Notes: a model not told the origin generated them from the letters alone. Counted from the stretch's first letter, positions 8,520-17,545 are shown. The stretch: DNA of 64,000 nucleotides from Pigmentiphaga aceris (GCF_008119665.1 NZ_CP043046.1:5766001-5830000); one strand, 5' to 3'. Made by a program: numbers and translations.

Positions 8520-8650
8520 GGAAAATCCTTGGGGGTGATGTCAGGGTTTCGTGCGGTGGTGCGAAGGCAATGCTTCAGGGGTCGATCACGGCATGGCGCA
8601 CCCTCGGGCGTGGCAATAAGTCGTGGTGCCATTCATGGCGCGGATTCCTT

Positions 8651-10429
8651 TCATTGCGCAGCACTGCGACGACGCAGACGATCCGCCGTCCAGATCAAAG
8701 CCGCCACAAACACGAACAGGCAGGTCGATACCGCGGCAATCACAGGCGAAATCTGCAGGTTCACTTCATCCCAGAACTGCTTGGGCAGGGTCGCATTCAA
8801 GCCGCCCGAGGCGAACAAGGAAATCGTCAACTCATCGAAGGACGTGGCGAACGCAAACAGGAAGGACGACAGCAAACCTGCAATCAGAATCGGGAAGGTG
8901 ACGTGACGCAGCACCTGACTGGGTCGTGCACCCAGGCTTTGTGCAGCCAGGTCCAGGCGCGTGTCGTAGTTGCGCAGCACGGCCATCATGGTCATCACGA
9001 CATAGGGCACGGCGATCACCGTGTGGCCAAGCGTCAGGCCCAGCGTGGTACCGGCCAGCCCTACCTTCGAGAACATGTAGAACATGCCGACTGCGATGAT
9101 CATGCGCGGCACGATGATGGGCGACAGCACAAAGGCCAGCATCAAAGACTTGCCACGCATCTTGGCGCGCACCAGCAGGAATGCGGCGGGCGTACCGATG
9201 AACATGGCCAGCAGTCCAGACCCGATGCCCACGATCAAGGAGCGTGTCAGCGCCTGCATCCACAGCGGCGATTCCAGCACCTGCTGGTACCACAGGAACG
9301 AGAAGCCGCGCGGCGGCCAGTTCAAACCCGACGACCCGGCAAACGACAGCGGAATCATCAGGATGGTGGGCAGGCTCAGGAAGGCCAGAATCGCCAGCAC
9401 CACCATCAGCAGGCCACGCGACTGACCAGGTTCACGACGGCCACGGCGACGCTTCGGCAGCAAGGATGCCAAGCCATCGGATACCTTGGCCAGCACGTTC
9501 AGTACGCCTTCGCTCAAGGCCACTGCCCAGCGGCTGCGCGCACGCGGTCCACGATCATCGGCCACCGTGCCGGTGATCGACGACAGTCCCAGCACGCGGT
9601 CATACACCGCAAACACTGCCCCCACTACGATCAGCAGAAAGACCGAGATTGCGCCGGCGAAGCCCCAGTTCAGGGTCTGCTCGACCTGCACGATGATGAT
9701 CTGCGCGATCATGGTTTCGCGACGACCACCCAGCAGCGCCGGGAAGATGAAGAAGCCCAGCGCAGTCACGAACACCATGATGGATGCGGCCGCGACACCC
9801 GGCATCGACAACGGGAAATACACCCGCCAGAACGCCGAGCCAGGACGCGCACCCAGGGTGAGTGCTGCACGCGGCAGGCTGCGGTCGATGTTCTCCATGA
9901 CTGACAACATGGTCAGCACGGCCAGCGGCATCAGCGCATGCACCATGCCCACCATGGTGCTGCCGAAGGTGTAGAGCATGGTGATGGGCGCATCCACAAT
10001 GCCCAGCGCCAACAACAACTGGTTGACCACGCCATTGCGGCCCAGCAGCACGATCCACGCAAACGCGCGCACCAGGAAACTGCTCCAGAACGACAGCAGC
10101 ACCCAGAACAGCAGACCGCCCTTCTTCTGCTGCGGCCACGATGAAATCAGATAGGCCACCGGATAGCCTGCGATCACCGCAAACAGGGTGGTCCAGAACG
10201 CGATCTTCAGCGTGATCAGCAAGACATTCAGATAGACCGAGGACGAGAACAGCTGCATGTAGGACGCCATGCTGAACTCGCCGCCCTTCTGCACGCTGAG
10301 CAACAGCAGCTGGGCAACCGGATACACCAGCAAAGACAGCAGCAGCACCACCAGCGGTGCGCCCAGCATCACGTTGCGGAAGGTGGTGCGACGCGCCACG
10401 CGCGCAGACGGATTGACAATGGCGTTCAT
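8651..10429 (-). CDS. Fused double permease of a polyamine/opine-type ABC importer
   Basis: 592 residues with two complete PotB/PotC-like permease halves in one chain, joined by a basic linker (about residues 290-340: Arg-rich DRGPRARSR and PKRRRGRREPG). Each half has six membrane helices and its own EAA loop: AALTLGARPGSAFWRVYFP in the first, AAQSLGARPSQVLRHVTFP in the second. Unfused relatives form PotB-PotC heterodimers in the inner membrane. The longest frame runs 42 codons further up into the ATPase gene; the ATG at 10427-10429, 4 bp after the ATPase stop, is the sensible start and implies coupled translation. It partners the ATPase and binding protein just upstream. Confidence 0.92.
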   Translation of the reverse strand: MNAIVNPSARVARRTTFRNVMLGAPLVVLLLSLLVYPVAQLLLLSVQKGGEFSMASYMQLFSSSVYLNVLLITLKIAFWTTLFAVIAGYPVAYLISSWPQQKKGGLLFWVLLSFWSSFLVRAFAWIVLLGRNGVVNQLLLALGIVDAPITMLYTFGSTMVGMVHALMPLAVLTMLSVMENIDRSLPRAALTLGARPGSAFWRVYFPLSMPGVAAASIMVFVTALGFFIFPALLGGRRETMIAQIIIVQVEQTLNWGFAGAISVFLLIVVGAVFAVYDRVLGLSSITGTVADDRGPRARSRWAVALSEGVLNVLAKVSDGLASLLPKRRRGRREPGQSRGLLMVVLAILAFLSLPTILMIPLSFAGSSGLNWPPRGFSFLWYQQVLESPLWMQALTRSLIVGIGSGLLAMFIGTPAAFLLVRAKMRGKSLMLAFVLSPIIVPRMIIAVGMFYMFSKVGLAGTTLGLTLGHTVIAVPYVVMTMMAVLRNYDTRLDLAAQSLGARPSQVLRHVTFPILIAGLLSSFLFAFATSFDELTISLFASGGLNATLPKQFWDEVNLQISPVIAAVSTCLFVFVAALIWTADRLRRRSAAQ

Positions 10430-10433
10430 GCGC

Positions 10434-11525
10434 CTACTCCGCAATCGCCACTGCATCGGCAGGTTGCCAATGCAGTGACAAGGTGTCGCCCACACGATAG
10501 GAATCTGCCTGTCGCGAGGTCGGCAAGGCAACAGTGATGGGCGTGTCACCGGCAAACGGTGCGCTCAGATAAAGCTTGGTCAAGCTGCCCGTGATCATCA
10601 CGTCGACGACCGTCGCAGACAGGCCGGGCATGTCTACGGACGGTGTGCGCGACAGGTGCAGATTCTGCGGGCGCACCATCACGCGCACCTTCTGGCCAAC
10701 GGTCAGCGGACGACCATCGGCTGCGGTCTTTGCAGGCACGCGCCCCTGGTCGAGCATCACGCCGATGGTGTCTGCGCCGACGGAGGAAATAGTGGCTTCG
10801 AACAGGTTGGACTCACCCAGGAAGTCGGCCACGAACAAGGTGCGCGGGTTGAAGTACAGGTCCCCCGGCGTGCCCAGTTGTTCGATGCGTCCGCCATTCA
10901 TCAGGCAGATGCGATCGGACATGGTCATCGCTTCCTCCTGATCGTGCGTGACATACACGATGGTGGTGCCAAGCTCGCGGTGAATGCGCTTGATCTCAAG
11001 CTGCATGTGATCACGCAGCTTCTTGTCGAGCGCGCCCAGCGGTTCGTCCATCAGGATGATGGACGGCCGATAGACCATGCAGCGGGCCAGTGCAATTCGT
11101 TGCTGCTGGCCGCCGGAAAGCTCTTTCGGAAAACGCTTGCCCAGGTGCGGCAGGCGCACCAGTTCGAGCGCTTCCTGTGCTTGTTTGCGCGCCTGCTCCG
11201 GCGCGATATTGCGCATCTTCAATGGGAACGCGATGTTCTCTTCCACCGTCATGTGGGGGAACAGCGCGTAGTTCTGGAACACGACCCCGATGTCGCGCTC
11301 GTAAGGCGCGACATAGGTCACATCGGCACCATTGATGAGCATCTGCCCCTGGTCCGGCTGGGCCAGGCCTGCAATCAGGCTCAGCAGCGTCGTCTTGCCC
11401 GAGCCCGACGGTCCGAGCAAGGTCAGGAATTCGCCTTGGGCGACGTCCAGGTCGATAGGTGCAAGTGCCACGAAATCGCCGTAGCGCTTGGACAGACCGG
11501 AGATCTTCAGATTGGAAGAAGGCAT
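10434..11525 (-). CDS. ABC importer ATPase, PotA type
   Basis: 363 residues. Walker A GPSGSGKTT, Q-loop FQNYALFPHMTVEEN, signature LSGGQQQRIALAR, Walker B IILMDEPLGALD, H-loop VYVTHDQEEAMTMSD, then a C-terminal TOBE-type domain (about 280-363) typical of PotA/FbpC/MalK ATPases. It energises uptake through the fused permease encoded 4 bp downstream. The substrate is unknown; polyamine-like importers with catabolic enzymes in the operon often carry amino-acid or opine-like compounds (inference). Confidence 0.95.
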   Translation of the reverse strand: MPSSNLKISGLSKRYGDFVALAPIDLDVAQGEFLTLLGPSGSGKTTLLSLIAGLAQPDQGQMLINGADVTYVAPYERDIGVVFQNYALFPHMTVEENIAFPLKMRNIAPEQARKQAQEALELVRLPHLGKRFPKELSGGQQQRIALARCMVYRPSIILMDEPLGALDKKLRDHMQLEIKRIHRELGTTIVYVTHDQEEAMTMSDRICLMNGGRIEQLGTPGDLYFNPRTLFVADFLGESNLFEATISSVGADTIGVMLDQGRVPAKTAADGRPLTVGQKVRVMVRPQNLHLSRTPSVDMPGLSATVVDVMITGSLTKLYLSAPFAGDTPITVALPTSRQADSYRVGDTLSLHWQPADAVAIAE

Positions 11526-11593
11526 GTGCTCACGTAAATCAATGGTCGAAGAAAGTGCGCCGGCAAGGCGCGGGGTCGCGGTGTTTCAGCGCC

Positions 11594-12679
11594 TTATTTC
11601 AGAACCCAGTCGTTAAAACGCTCGATCACCGCCGCCTGGTTTTCCAACCAGTAACGTGCATCGATCTGCAGGCCGTTCTTCATGTTGTCGGGGTTGGTCG
11701 GGCTGTTCTTGGCCACGGCCGGATCGACGTACTGCAAGGCACCCGGATGCGTGAAACCAGCGGGATAGAACTCGGCCTGAATGGCCTGGCGCTTCGGGTC
11801 CGAGGCATACACGATGAACTCTCGGCAAGCGTCGGCGTTGGGCGTACCGGCCAGAATCGACCAGTTGTCCACGCCCCAGAGGTTCTGGTTCCAGACGATG
11901 GAAATGTCGGCACCCTTGCCCATGGCTTGCTGCGGACGCGACACCCAGGTGGCAACCATGTCGACTTCGCCCGACATCAGCATCTGTTCGACCTGCGCAC
12001 CCGAGTTCCACCACACGTCGATCTTCGGCTTGATCTTGTCCAGGCTGGCAAACGCACGATCACGATCGATCGGGTAGACCTTGTCGGTGGGCACGCCCGC
12101 GCCCATCAGCGCTTCTTCCATGGTGTCGAACGGGTGCTTGCGCAGCGAACGACGACCCGGGAAGTCGTTCACATTCCAGAAGTCAGCCCACGACTGCGGT
12201 GCTTTCTTGCCCTTGAAGGCCTCGTTGCGATAGGCCAGCACGGTGGTGTAGACGTTGGTGCCCACGCCATACGGCGACATGTACTTGGCAGGAATGTCGG
12301 CCACGCCGGGTTGCGATTCCAGGCCGTGCTTTTGCAGATACTGCTTCTCGCCGCTGGTCAGGATCAGGATCGCGGGCTGGCTGATCTTGGCCATGTCCCA
12401 GGTGTAGTTGCCCGTCTCGACCATGCCCTTGATCTGCGCCGTCGGTTCCGCATTGGCCTGCACCGGCACGACCTGAATGCCGGTCTTTTCCGTGAAGGGC
12501 TTGTAGAACGCCTTGGCGTAGGCCTGGCTGTAGATGCCACCGTCGTCACGGATGACGATGCGCTTGGTGGCGGCGCGCGACGGTGTCCAGATGGCGGGCG
12601 CGATCAGCGCGGTTGCGCCGGCGGCAGCCGCCTTCAGCAGACTGCGTCGCGAGATGGGGGCGTTGAACGAAGACGTCAT
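11594..12679 (-). CDS. Periplasmic substrate-binding protein, PotD/AfuA type
   Basis: 361 residues from the ATG at 12677-12679, which has AGGAG 6 bp upstream; the longer frame adds 26 unrelated codons. The N-terminus carries a twin-arginine-like export signal (ISRRSLLKAAAAGATALIAPAIW). The mature part has extracellular solute-binding features: YSQAYAKAFYKPFTEKTGIQVVPVQ near the start, MGKGADISIVWNQNLWGVDNW and PNADACREFIVYASDPKRQA towards the end. It delivers ligand to the fused permease encoded in the same operon. Tat export suggests folding before export, seen in some importers of this class. Confidence 0.92.
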   Translation of the reverse strand: MTSSFNAPISRRSLLKAAAAGATALIAPAIWTPSRAATKRIVIRDDGGIYSQAYAKAFYKPFTEKTGIQVVPVQANAEPTAQIKGMVETGNYTWDMAKISQPAILILTSGEKQYLQKHGLESQPGVADIPAKYMSPYGVGTNVYTTVLAYRNEAFKGKKAPQSWADFWNVNDFPGRRSLRKHPFDTMEEALMGAGVPTDKVYPIDRDRAFASLDKIKPKIDVWWNSGAQVEQMLMSGEVDMVATWVSRPQQAMGKGADISIVWNQNLWGVDNWSILAGTPNADACREFIVYASDPKRQAIQAEFYPAGFTHPGALQYVDPAVAKNSPTNPDNMKNGLQIDARYWLENQAAVIERFNDWVLK

Positions 12680-12839
12680 GATGGCTCCTGGGGTCGTGGT
12701 AGGGGCAGACAGAGAGACGAGCGATACACAGCGGCGAACAGCACTGGCAGATGGCACCCCATGCTTGCCGCAGCATGAAGGTGCTGGTTGTCTTCAGGTG
12801 GTCCGCAACGCAGCGCCGTGCATCGCGGCCACCGGCGGA

Positions 12840-14261
12840 TCATTCGGGTGGCAGCACACGTCCGGGGTTGAACAAACCATGCGGATCGATCGCGCGTTTG
12901 ACGGCATGCATCAGCTGCAGCTCGGCCGCAGGCTTGTAGTGCGCCATCTCGCCGATCAGCGTCTGACCAATGCCGTGCTCGGCGCTGAAGGTGCCGCCAA
13001 GTTCGTGCGACACCTCGTTGACCACGTGACGCACGTGATGCGCCATGGCGGTCTTGTCGGCAACCGCATCCCACTGATCGAAGCTGAAGAACGGGATGAA
13101 GTGCGCGTTGCCGTCGCCCATGTGGGCCACGACCGCCACCGGCATGTCGGGCACGATCTTGTGCACGGCGGCCGTGGCGCGCGCAATGAATTCGGCCACT
13201 TTGGAGACTGGCACCGCGCAGTCGGTCGTCAGGCCAACGCCTTCTTTCTTGTTCGCTTCCGACACGCTGTGACGCAGCTCCCACAGCGTGGCGCGCTGCG
13301 CATGGTTGGCAGCGATTACCGCATCGCGCACCCACTCGCGCGCCATGGCTTGCTCCAGCACCTGCTGCAAGCGGGTGTCCAGCGCCTCGGCGCTGCCGGT
13401 GTCAGACAGCTCGATCAGCACATGCCAGGGGTGTTTGCCAGTCAACGGATTGCGGCGTCCCGGCATGTGTTGCAACACGTTGTCGAGTTGCTGTGCATTG
13501 ATCATTTCATAGGCCGACATCTGCGCGCTGCAGCTTTCCTGGAACAGCGCCAGGATGTTCAGCACGGTTTCCGGGCTGTCCACGCCCAGCCATGCCACCG
13601 CATAGGCGGTGGGCAGCGGGTGCAGCTTCAGCACCGCGCTGGTGATGATGCCCAGCGTGCCTTCGGCTCCGATGAACAAATGCTTGAGGTCGTAGCCCGT
13701 GTTGTTCTTGCGCAGCGCGTATCGACCGTCCCACAGCGTGCCGTCGGGCAGCACCACTTCCAGGCCCAGCACGTTGTCGCGCGTGTTGCCGTAGCGCAGC
13801 ACGCTGGTACCACCAGCGTTGGTGGCGATGGTGCCGCCTATCTGGCTGGAGCCTTCGGCCCCCAGGCTGACGGGGTACAGGCGGTTGGCGGCAATCGCGG
13901 CTTCCTGCACGGTTTGCAGCACGCAGCCAGCTTCGACTTCCATGGAATTGTTGGCAGTGTCGACGTTCAAGATCTTGCGCATGCGCGACAGGCCGATGAT
14001 GACCGGGCGCTGGCCGGTGGCCGAGGGCACGGACCCGCCGCTCAGGCTGGTGTTGCCGCCCTGGGGCAGCACCGGCACGCGTTGCGCGCTGCACAGTCGC
14101 ACGACGTCGGCGACTTGCGCGGCGGTGCGCGGCAGCACGACGCACGCGGCTTCTTCGCGGAAGCGGCCCCGCCAGTCTTCTGTGTACGCAACCGTGGCAC
14201 CAGGCCCTTGCAGGACCGCATCGGGGCCGAGAAGTGCGCTGAGGGTGTCGGGCAGGTTCAT
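12840..14261 (-). CDS. FAD-linked D-2-hydroxyacid dehydrogenase (GlcD/LDHD type), copy 1
   Basis: 473 residues from the ATG at 14259-14261, preceded by AAGGA; an upstream GTG at 14294 is less likely. The PCMH-type FAD domain shows VLPRTAAQVADVVRLC, PQGGNTSLSGGSVP and IGGTIATNAGGTSVLRYGNTRDNVLGLEVVLPDG. The C-terminal cap has AHMGDGNAHF and the SAEHGIGQ signature with DPHGLFNPGRVL. Relatives oxidise D-lactate, glycolate or D-2-hydroxyglutarate. It is the first gene of the importer operon; together with the FMN enzyme at the other end it gives one enzyme per hydroxyacid stereoisomer class. A paralogue is at 32922-34355. Confidence 0.92.
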   Translation of the reverse strand: MNLPDTLSALLGPDAVLQGPGATVAYTEDWRGRFREEAACVVLPRTAAQVADVVRLCSAQRVPVLPQGGNTSLSGGSVPSATGQRPVIIGLSRMRKILNVDTANNSMEVEAGCVLQTVQEAAIAANRLYPVSLGAEGSSQIGGTIATNAGGTSVLRYGNTRDNVLGLEVVLPDGTLWDGRYALRKNNTGYDLKHLFIGAEGTLGIITSAVLKLHPLPTAYAVAWLGVDSPETVLNILALFQESCSAQMSAYEMINAQQLDNVLQHMPGRRNPLTGKHPWHVLIELSDTGSAEALDTRLQQVLEQAMAREWVRDAVIAANHAQRATLWELRHSVSEANKKEGVGLTTDCAVPVSKVAEFIARATAAVHKIVPDMPVAVVAHMGDGNAHFIPFFSFDQWDAVADKTAMAHHVRHVVNEVSHELGGTFSAEHGIGQTLIGEMAHYKPAAELQLMHAVKRAIDPHGLFNPGRVLPPE

Positions 14262-14349
14262 CGTGCGTTCCTTGTTTGCACCGTTTTGGTTCACCTGGTC
14301 GCGGTCTTTTGCGATTGGGTTTTTCGATGCAAGTCCTATGCCAAGTAAT

Positions 14350-14394
14350 CTTATAGAGAACGTATTAATTGATATGCGATTAATACGTGTTAAT
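14350..14394 (-). promoter_or_regulatory. Probable promoter and palindromic operator of the ABC/hydroxyacid operon
   Basis: ACGTATTAAT (14360-14369) and ATTAATACGT (14379-14388) form a perfect 10-bp inverted repeat with a 9-bp spacer. A third half-site, ACGTGTTAAT, overlaps at 14385-14394. On the minus strand a -10-like TATAAG (14355-14350) follows, so a bound protein would cover the -35/-10 region. The operon's first ATG is about 90 bp further on. Confidence 0.6.
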
Positions 14395-14613
14395 GGGATG
14401 TGAGTATGCCGCCGATGCGAGGCGCTGGATACGAGGGAATACGTGGGTTTTGATTGGATGTTGCGGGGTTATGAAGGGGAATGCTCTCCCCGCCCGGCTT
14501 GATGGTGCTGCTGCGTTGAAGCTGGCGCTGGATGGTGCTTGCGGCTTCGGATTGGTGCGATTTTTGTGGCTATTGGCTGGGATGGTGTGCTGCGGTTGGA
14601 GTGGTTGCGGGTA

Positions 14614-15727
14614 GGTGTTTTTGTTCTTTTGCCAGTCGCGGGTGGTGGGGCCGGCTCGTCTGCCCCGCTGGACTTTCGCGTCGGGACTCCCGCCCTCCAC
14701 GTCGGCCAGAAGGGCAGCCGAGCCGGCCCCACCACCCACGCCTTCAAAGACGTTTGGTTAAAAGCGCATGCCGCCTTTGGGCGAGTGCTGATCTTCTGAC
14801 TGTTTGGTGCTGTGAACGGTTCTCGGCATGCGTTGGCCACCATTCTTGATCGCTACGCGGCTGGCCTTCGGGACTGGCTGCCCAGGTCGCCACGAAGCGA
14901 GTCAGCGGCTCACGCATCGGGCCGTATATCAGGGGCCTTTCAGGGCAGCGCCACGCAAGAAGAATTGCGCTTCTGCTTGGTGGTGGGGTGACTTGGAAGC
15001 GGGTGGCCGCGCACCAGGTAATGCGACGAAAAGGCGGGGCGCTGAAAGTTGACGCTTTAAGGGCTGTGCATTGAACGTTCGGGGCGGGGAGGGGCGTTCT
15101 AAGCGTGATGGATGTTCGACGCGGTGATGACGGCGGTAAGTGATAGCGAACGCTGATGATGCTGGGCGCTTACAAGAGCCTCCGCAGTTGAGCACCAGGC
15201 TGCCGACGCTTATGTGGTGTTGCTCTTGCCGCAAGACAGGCGCTTCGATCAACGCGCAGCACAAGCGTTTTCATGCAATTAGCCGCCAGCGTCACGATCG
15301 TCGTGGCCGCTCTCTGCATGCTGTGATGCGGCGGCCACCCGCTTCGGTGTCACCCCACCACCAAGCAGGCGCGCAAATATTCTTGAGTGGCGCTGCCGTA
15401 AAAGGCTGCTGAAGAACCAACCGAATCGTAAGCCGGAGAAATCGCTTCGTGGCGACCTGGCCAGCCAGTCCCGAAAGCCAGCCGCGTGGTGTTTAAGAAT
15501 GGTGGCCAACAAATGCCGAGAACCGTGTCCAGCTCCAAGCAGCTAGCAGAACGGCAAACGCCCAAATGCGGGATTGGCTTTTAACCAAGCCGTTTTGAAG
15601 GCGTGGGTGGTGGGGCCGGGTTGGCTGCCCTTCTGGACGAGGTGGAGGGCGGAGACCCGACGCCTAAGTCAAGCGGGGCAGACGAGCCGGCCCCACCACC
15701 CGCGACTGGCAGAAGAACAAAAACACC
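14614..15727. repeat. Large nested inverted repeat (two arms of about 396 bp)
   Basis: Left arm 14614-15010 and right arm 15331-15727 are inverted copies, about 90% identical over the outer 150 bp and lower inward, around a 320-bp centre with no repeat seen. Landmarks in both arms, in order from outside: GTGTTTTTGTTCTT; GCCAGTCGCGGGTGGTGGGG; CCAGAAGGGCAGCC; ACGCCTTCAAA; GGTTAAAAGC; GTTGGCCACCATTCTT; GGTCGCCACGAAGCGA; GCTTGGTGGTGGGGTGAC; AAGCGGGTGGCCGC. Short ORFs are conserved in several frames and both strands at once, which points to DNA-level repetition rather than a gene. No transposase or terminal duplication was seen. This gene-free stretch lies between the hydroxyacid operon and msrQ. 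Confidence 0.85.
14640..14737. repeat. Internal 19-bp inverted repeat of the left arm
   Basis: GGGTGGTGGGGCCGGCTCG (14640-14658) is the perfect reverse complement of 14719-14737, with 60 bp between. The right arm has the matching pair at 15605-15619 and 15683-15701, with only about 15 bp still complementary. Confidence 0.85.
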
Positions 15728-15745
15728 GTCCCAGCAAAACCCCGT

Positions 15746-16573
15746 TCAGCGAGCACGCTTCCCCGCTTGGATGTAAGGCCAGAGCAGCCTCCAGGCCAGT
15801 AATGCAGCCAACACCGCCGCATACCAAATCACCTCCTGGAAATCGTTCTTGCCCGCCTTGTGCCACCAGTAATGAACAATCGCCAGAACACCGATCACGT
15901 ACACCGCGCGATGCAACAAGCTCCAGCGCTTGCCCAAGCGTCGCATCCACCCCTGCGTCGACGTCACCGACAGCGGAATCAACAACACAAACGCCGAAAA
16001 TCCCACCAAGATGAACGGCCGCTCAATGATGTCCTTCACCGTCGCTTGCAGATCGAAAAACTGATCGAACCAGATATACGTCGTGAAATGCAAAAAGGCG
16101 TAGAAAAACGCGAACAAGCCCGCCATACGCCGCACGCGCGCCAGCATGTTTTGTTTCGTCAACTGACGCAACGGCGTGATACCCAGCGCAATCAACAGAC
16201 AGACCAAAGTCCAGGTGCCCGACGACCGTGTCAGAAACTGCGTCGGATTGGCACCGAAGCCGTCAGTGAAGCCCAGCCATACCCAGCGCAACAAGGGCAG
16301 CAAACCCAACACGAAAAGCAGGACTTTTGCGCCCCGCAAAGGCAAACCGAACAGACGCTGCGCGGGCACATTGCCAGCAGCGGCAGCCGGCTTTTTTGCA
16401 CCCGGCGCGGATCGAGGTGACACAACGCCCGCGCGGGTGACCGGGTCCGCAGACGAGCCCGAGACTGAACCAGGGACTAGCCCCGGCGCCAACCCACTCT
16501 CCACTGCCGCGCCCTTTCCTCCACCCGTCCCAAGCGCACGCGCAGTCGCCTCAGATGAATCATTCACAGCCAT
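15746..16573 (-). CDS. msrQ: MsrQ, heme membrane subunit of the methionine-sulfoxide reductase
   Basis: 275 residues from the ATG at 16571-16573 (AGGAAAC upstream; a TTG four codons earlier is the other option). MsrQ is an inner-membrane b-type cytochrome that passes electrons from the respiratory chain to periplasmic MsrP. About six membrane helices are seen from residue 80 on, with heme-ligand histidines in AFLHFTTYIWFDQF, WSLLHRAVYVIG and AIVHYWWHKAG. Unusual: the first 70 residues are a Gly/Ala/Pro/Ser-rich, uncharged tail (GLAPGLVPGSVSGSS and similar) that I do not recall from MsrQ homologues. It follows msrP by 15 bp. Confidence 0.93.
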   Translation of the reverse strand: MAVNDSSEATARALGTGGGKGAAVESGLAPGLVPGSVSGSSADPVTRAGVVSPRSAPGAKKPAAAAGNVPAQRLFGLPLRGAKVLLFVLGLLPLLRWVWLGFTDGFGANPTQFLTRSSGTWTLVCLLIALGITPLRQLTKQNMLARVRRMAGLFAFFYAFLHFTTYIWFDQFFDLQATVKDIIERPFILVGFSAFVLLIPLSVTSTQGWMRRLGKRWSLLHRAVYVIGVLAIVHYWWHKAGKNDFQEVIWYAAVLAALLAWRLLWPYIQAGKRAR

Positions 16574-16588
16574 GTTTCCTACCAACGC

Positions 16589-17545
16589 TTAGTAGAACTT
16601 GACCAGATCCATGCCCTGATAAAGCGATGCCACCTGATCGCCATAACCGTTGAACTTCAAGGTCTTGCGCTTGGGCGCAAACAGGCCGTCTTCGCCGATG
16701 CGTCGCTCGGTAGCCTGGCTCCAGCGCGGATGCGGGACATCCGGGTTCACGTTGGCGTAGAAACCGTATTCCGACGGGGCGGTCTTCATCCACGCACTGG
16801 TGGGCTGCTTTTCGACAAAACGGATCTTGACGATCGACTTGCCGGATTTGAACCCATACTTCCATGGCACGATCAAACGCACCGGCGCGCCGTTCTGGTT
16901 CGGCAGCGTCTCGCCGTACAAGCCCAGCGTCAGCAGCGTCAGCGGGTGCATGGCTTCGTCGATGCGAAGCGCTTCGATGTACGGCCATTCGATCACGCGG
17001 CTGCGCAGGCCCGGCATGGTCTTCGGGTCGGCAGCGGTGATGAATTCCACGTACTTGGCATTGCCGGTGGGCTCGACCGCCTTGATCAGGTTAGCCATCG
17101 AGTAGCCCACCCACGGGATCACCATCGACCAGCCTTCCACACAGCGCATGCGATACACGCGCTCTTCCAGCGGGGCCAGCTTCAACAGCTCTTCGATGCC
17201 GAAGGTGCGTGGCTTGCCCACCTCCCCTTCTACCGACACCGTCCACGGACGCGTGACGAACTTGCCAGAGTTCTCGGCGGGGTCGCCTTTGTCCAGGCCG
17301 AATTCGTAGAAGTTGTTGTAGGTGGTGACGTCCTTGCGGGGCGTCAGCTTGTCCATGATGGCGAAGGCGTTGTTCGGCGGGGCAACCAGCTTGGTGGTGG
17401 CACCGGCACTCTGCGCCCAGGCCATCCCCCCAATGCTGCCCAAGCCAAGGGCCGCAGCGCCTTGCAAGAGCCTGCGGCGATCAAGGTAGATCGGTTCAGG
17501 CGTGATTTCCGAGGGAACGATGTCGGCGGGACGGCGGATAAGCAT
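16589..17545 (-). CDS. msrP: MsrP, periplasmic molybdopterin methionine-sulfoxide reductase
   Basis: 318 residues from the ATG at 17543-17545 with AGGAG upstream. MsrP repairs oxidised methionines in periplasmic proteins using a molybdenum cofactor. Seen: a twin-arginine signal ([14 protein letters not shown] near residue 27), the family segment [16 protein letters not shown], the Mo-ligand cysteine in [17 protein letters not shown], and the C-terminal [27 protein letters not shown]. Its membrane electron donor MsrQ is encoded directly downstream. Together they form the complete MsrPQ system. Confidence 0.96.
   Translation of the reverse strand: MLIRRPADIVPSEITPEPIYLDRRRLLQGAAALGLGSIGGMAWAQSAGATTKLVAPPNNAFAIMDKLTPRKDVTTYNNFYEFGLDKGDPAENSGKFVTRPWTVSVEGEVGKPRTFGIEELLKLAPLEERVYRMRCVEGWSMVIPWVGYSMANLIKAVEPTGNAKYVEFITAADPKTMPGLRSRVIEWPYIEALRIDEAMHPLTLLTLGLYGETLPNQNGAPVRLIVPWKYGFKSGKSIVKIRFVEKQPTSAWMKTAPSEYGFYANVNPDVPHPRWSQATERRIGEDGLFAPKRKTLKFNGYGDQVASLYQGMDLVKFY

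Noticed and set aside
6687..8906. 739-residue plus-strand open frame
   Set aside because: Antisense to the FMN dehydrogenase and DapA-like genes; His/Gln/Arg-rich composition typical of a mirror frame in high-GC DNA.
12534..14348. 604-residue plus-strand open frame
   Set aside because: Mirror frame of the FAD-linked dehydrogenase; no recognisable domain and no ribosome site.
14469..14843. Short open frame in the left inverted-repeat arm, similar to one at 15574-16014
   Set aside because: The similarity exists because the DNA is repeated; several frames on both strands are equally conserved, no ribosome site is present, and the second frame runs into msrQ.
15140..15412. 90-residue open frame across the centre and right arm of the inverted repeat
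   Set aside because: Part of it matches another frame in the left arm at the DNA level only; no protein features.
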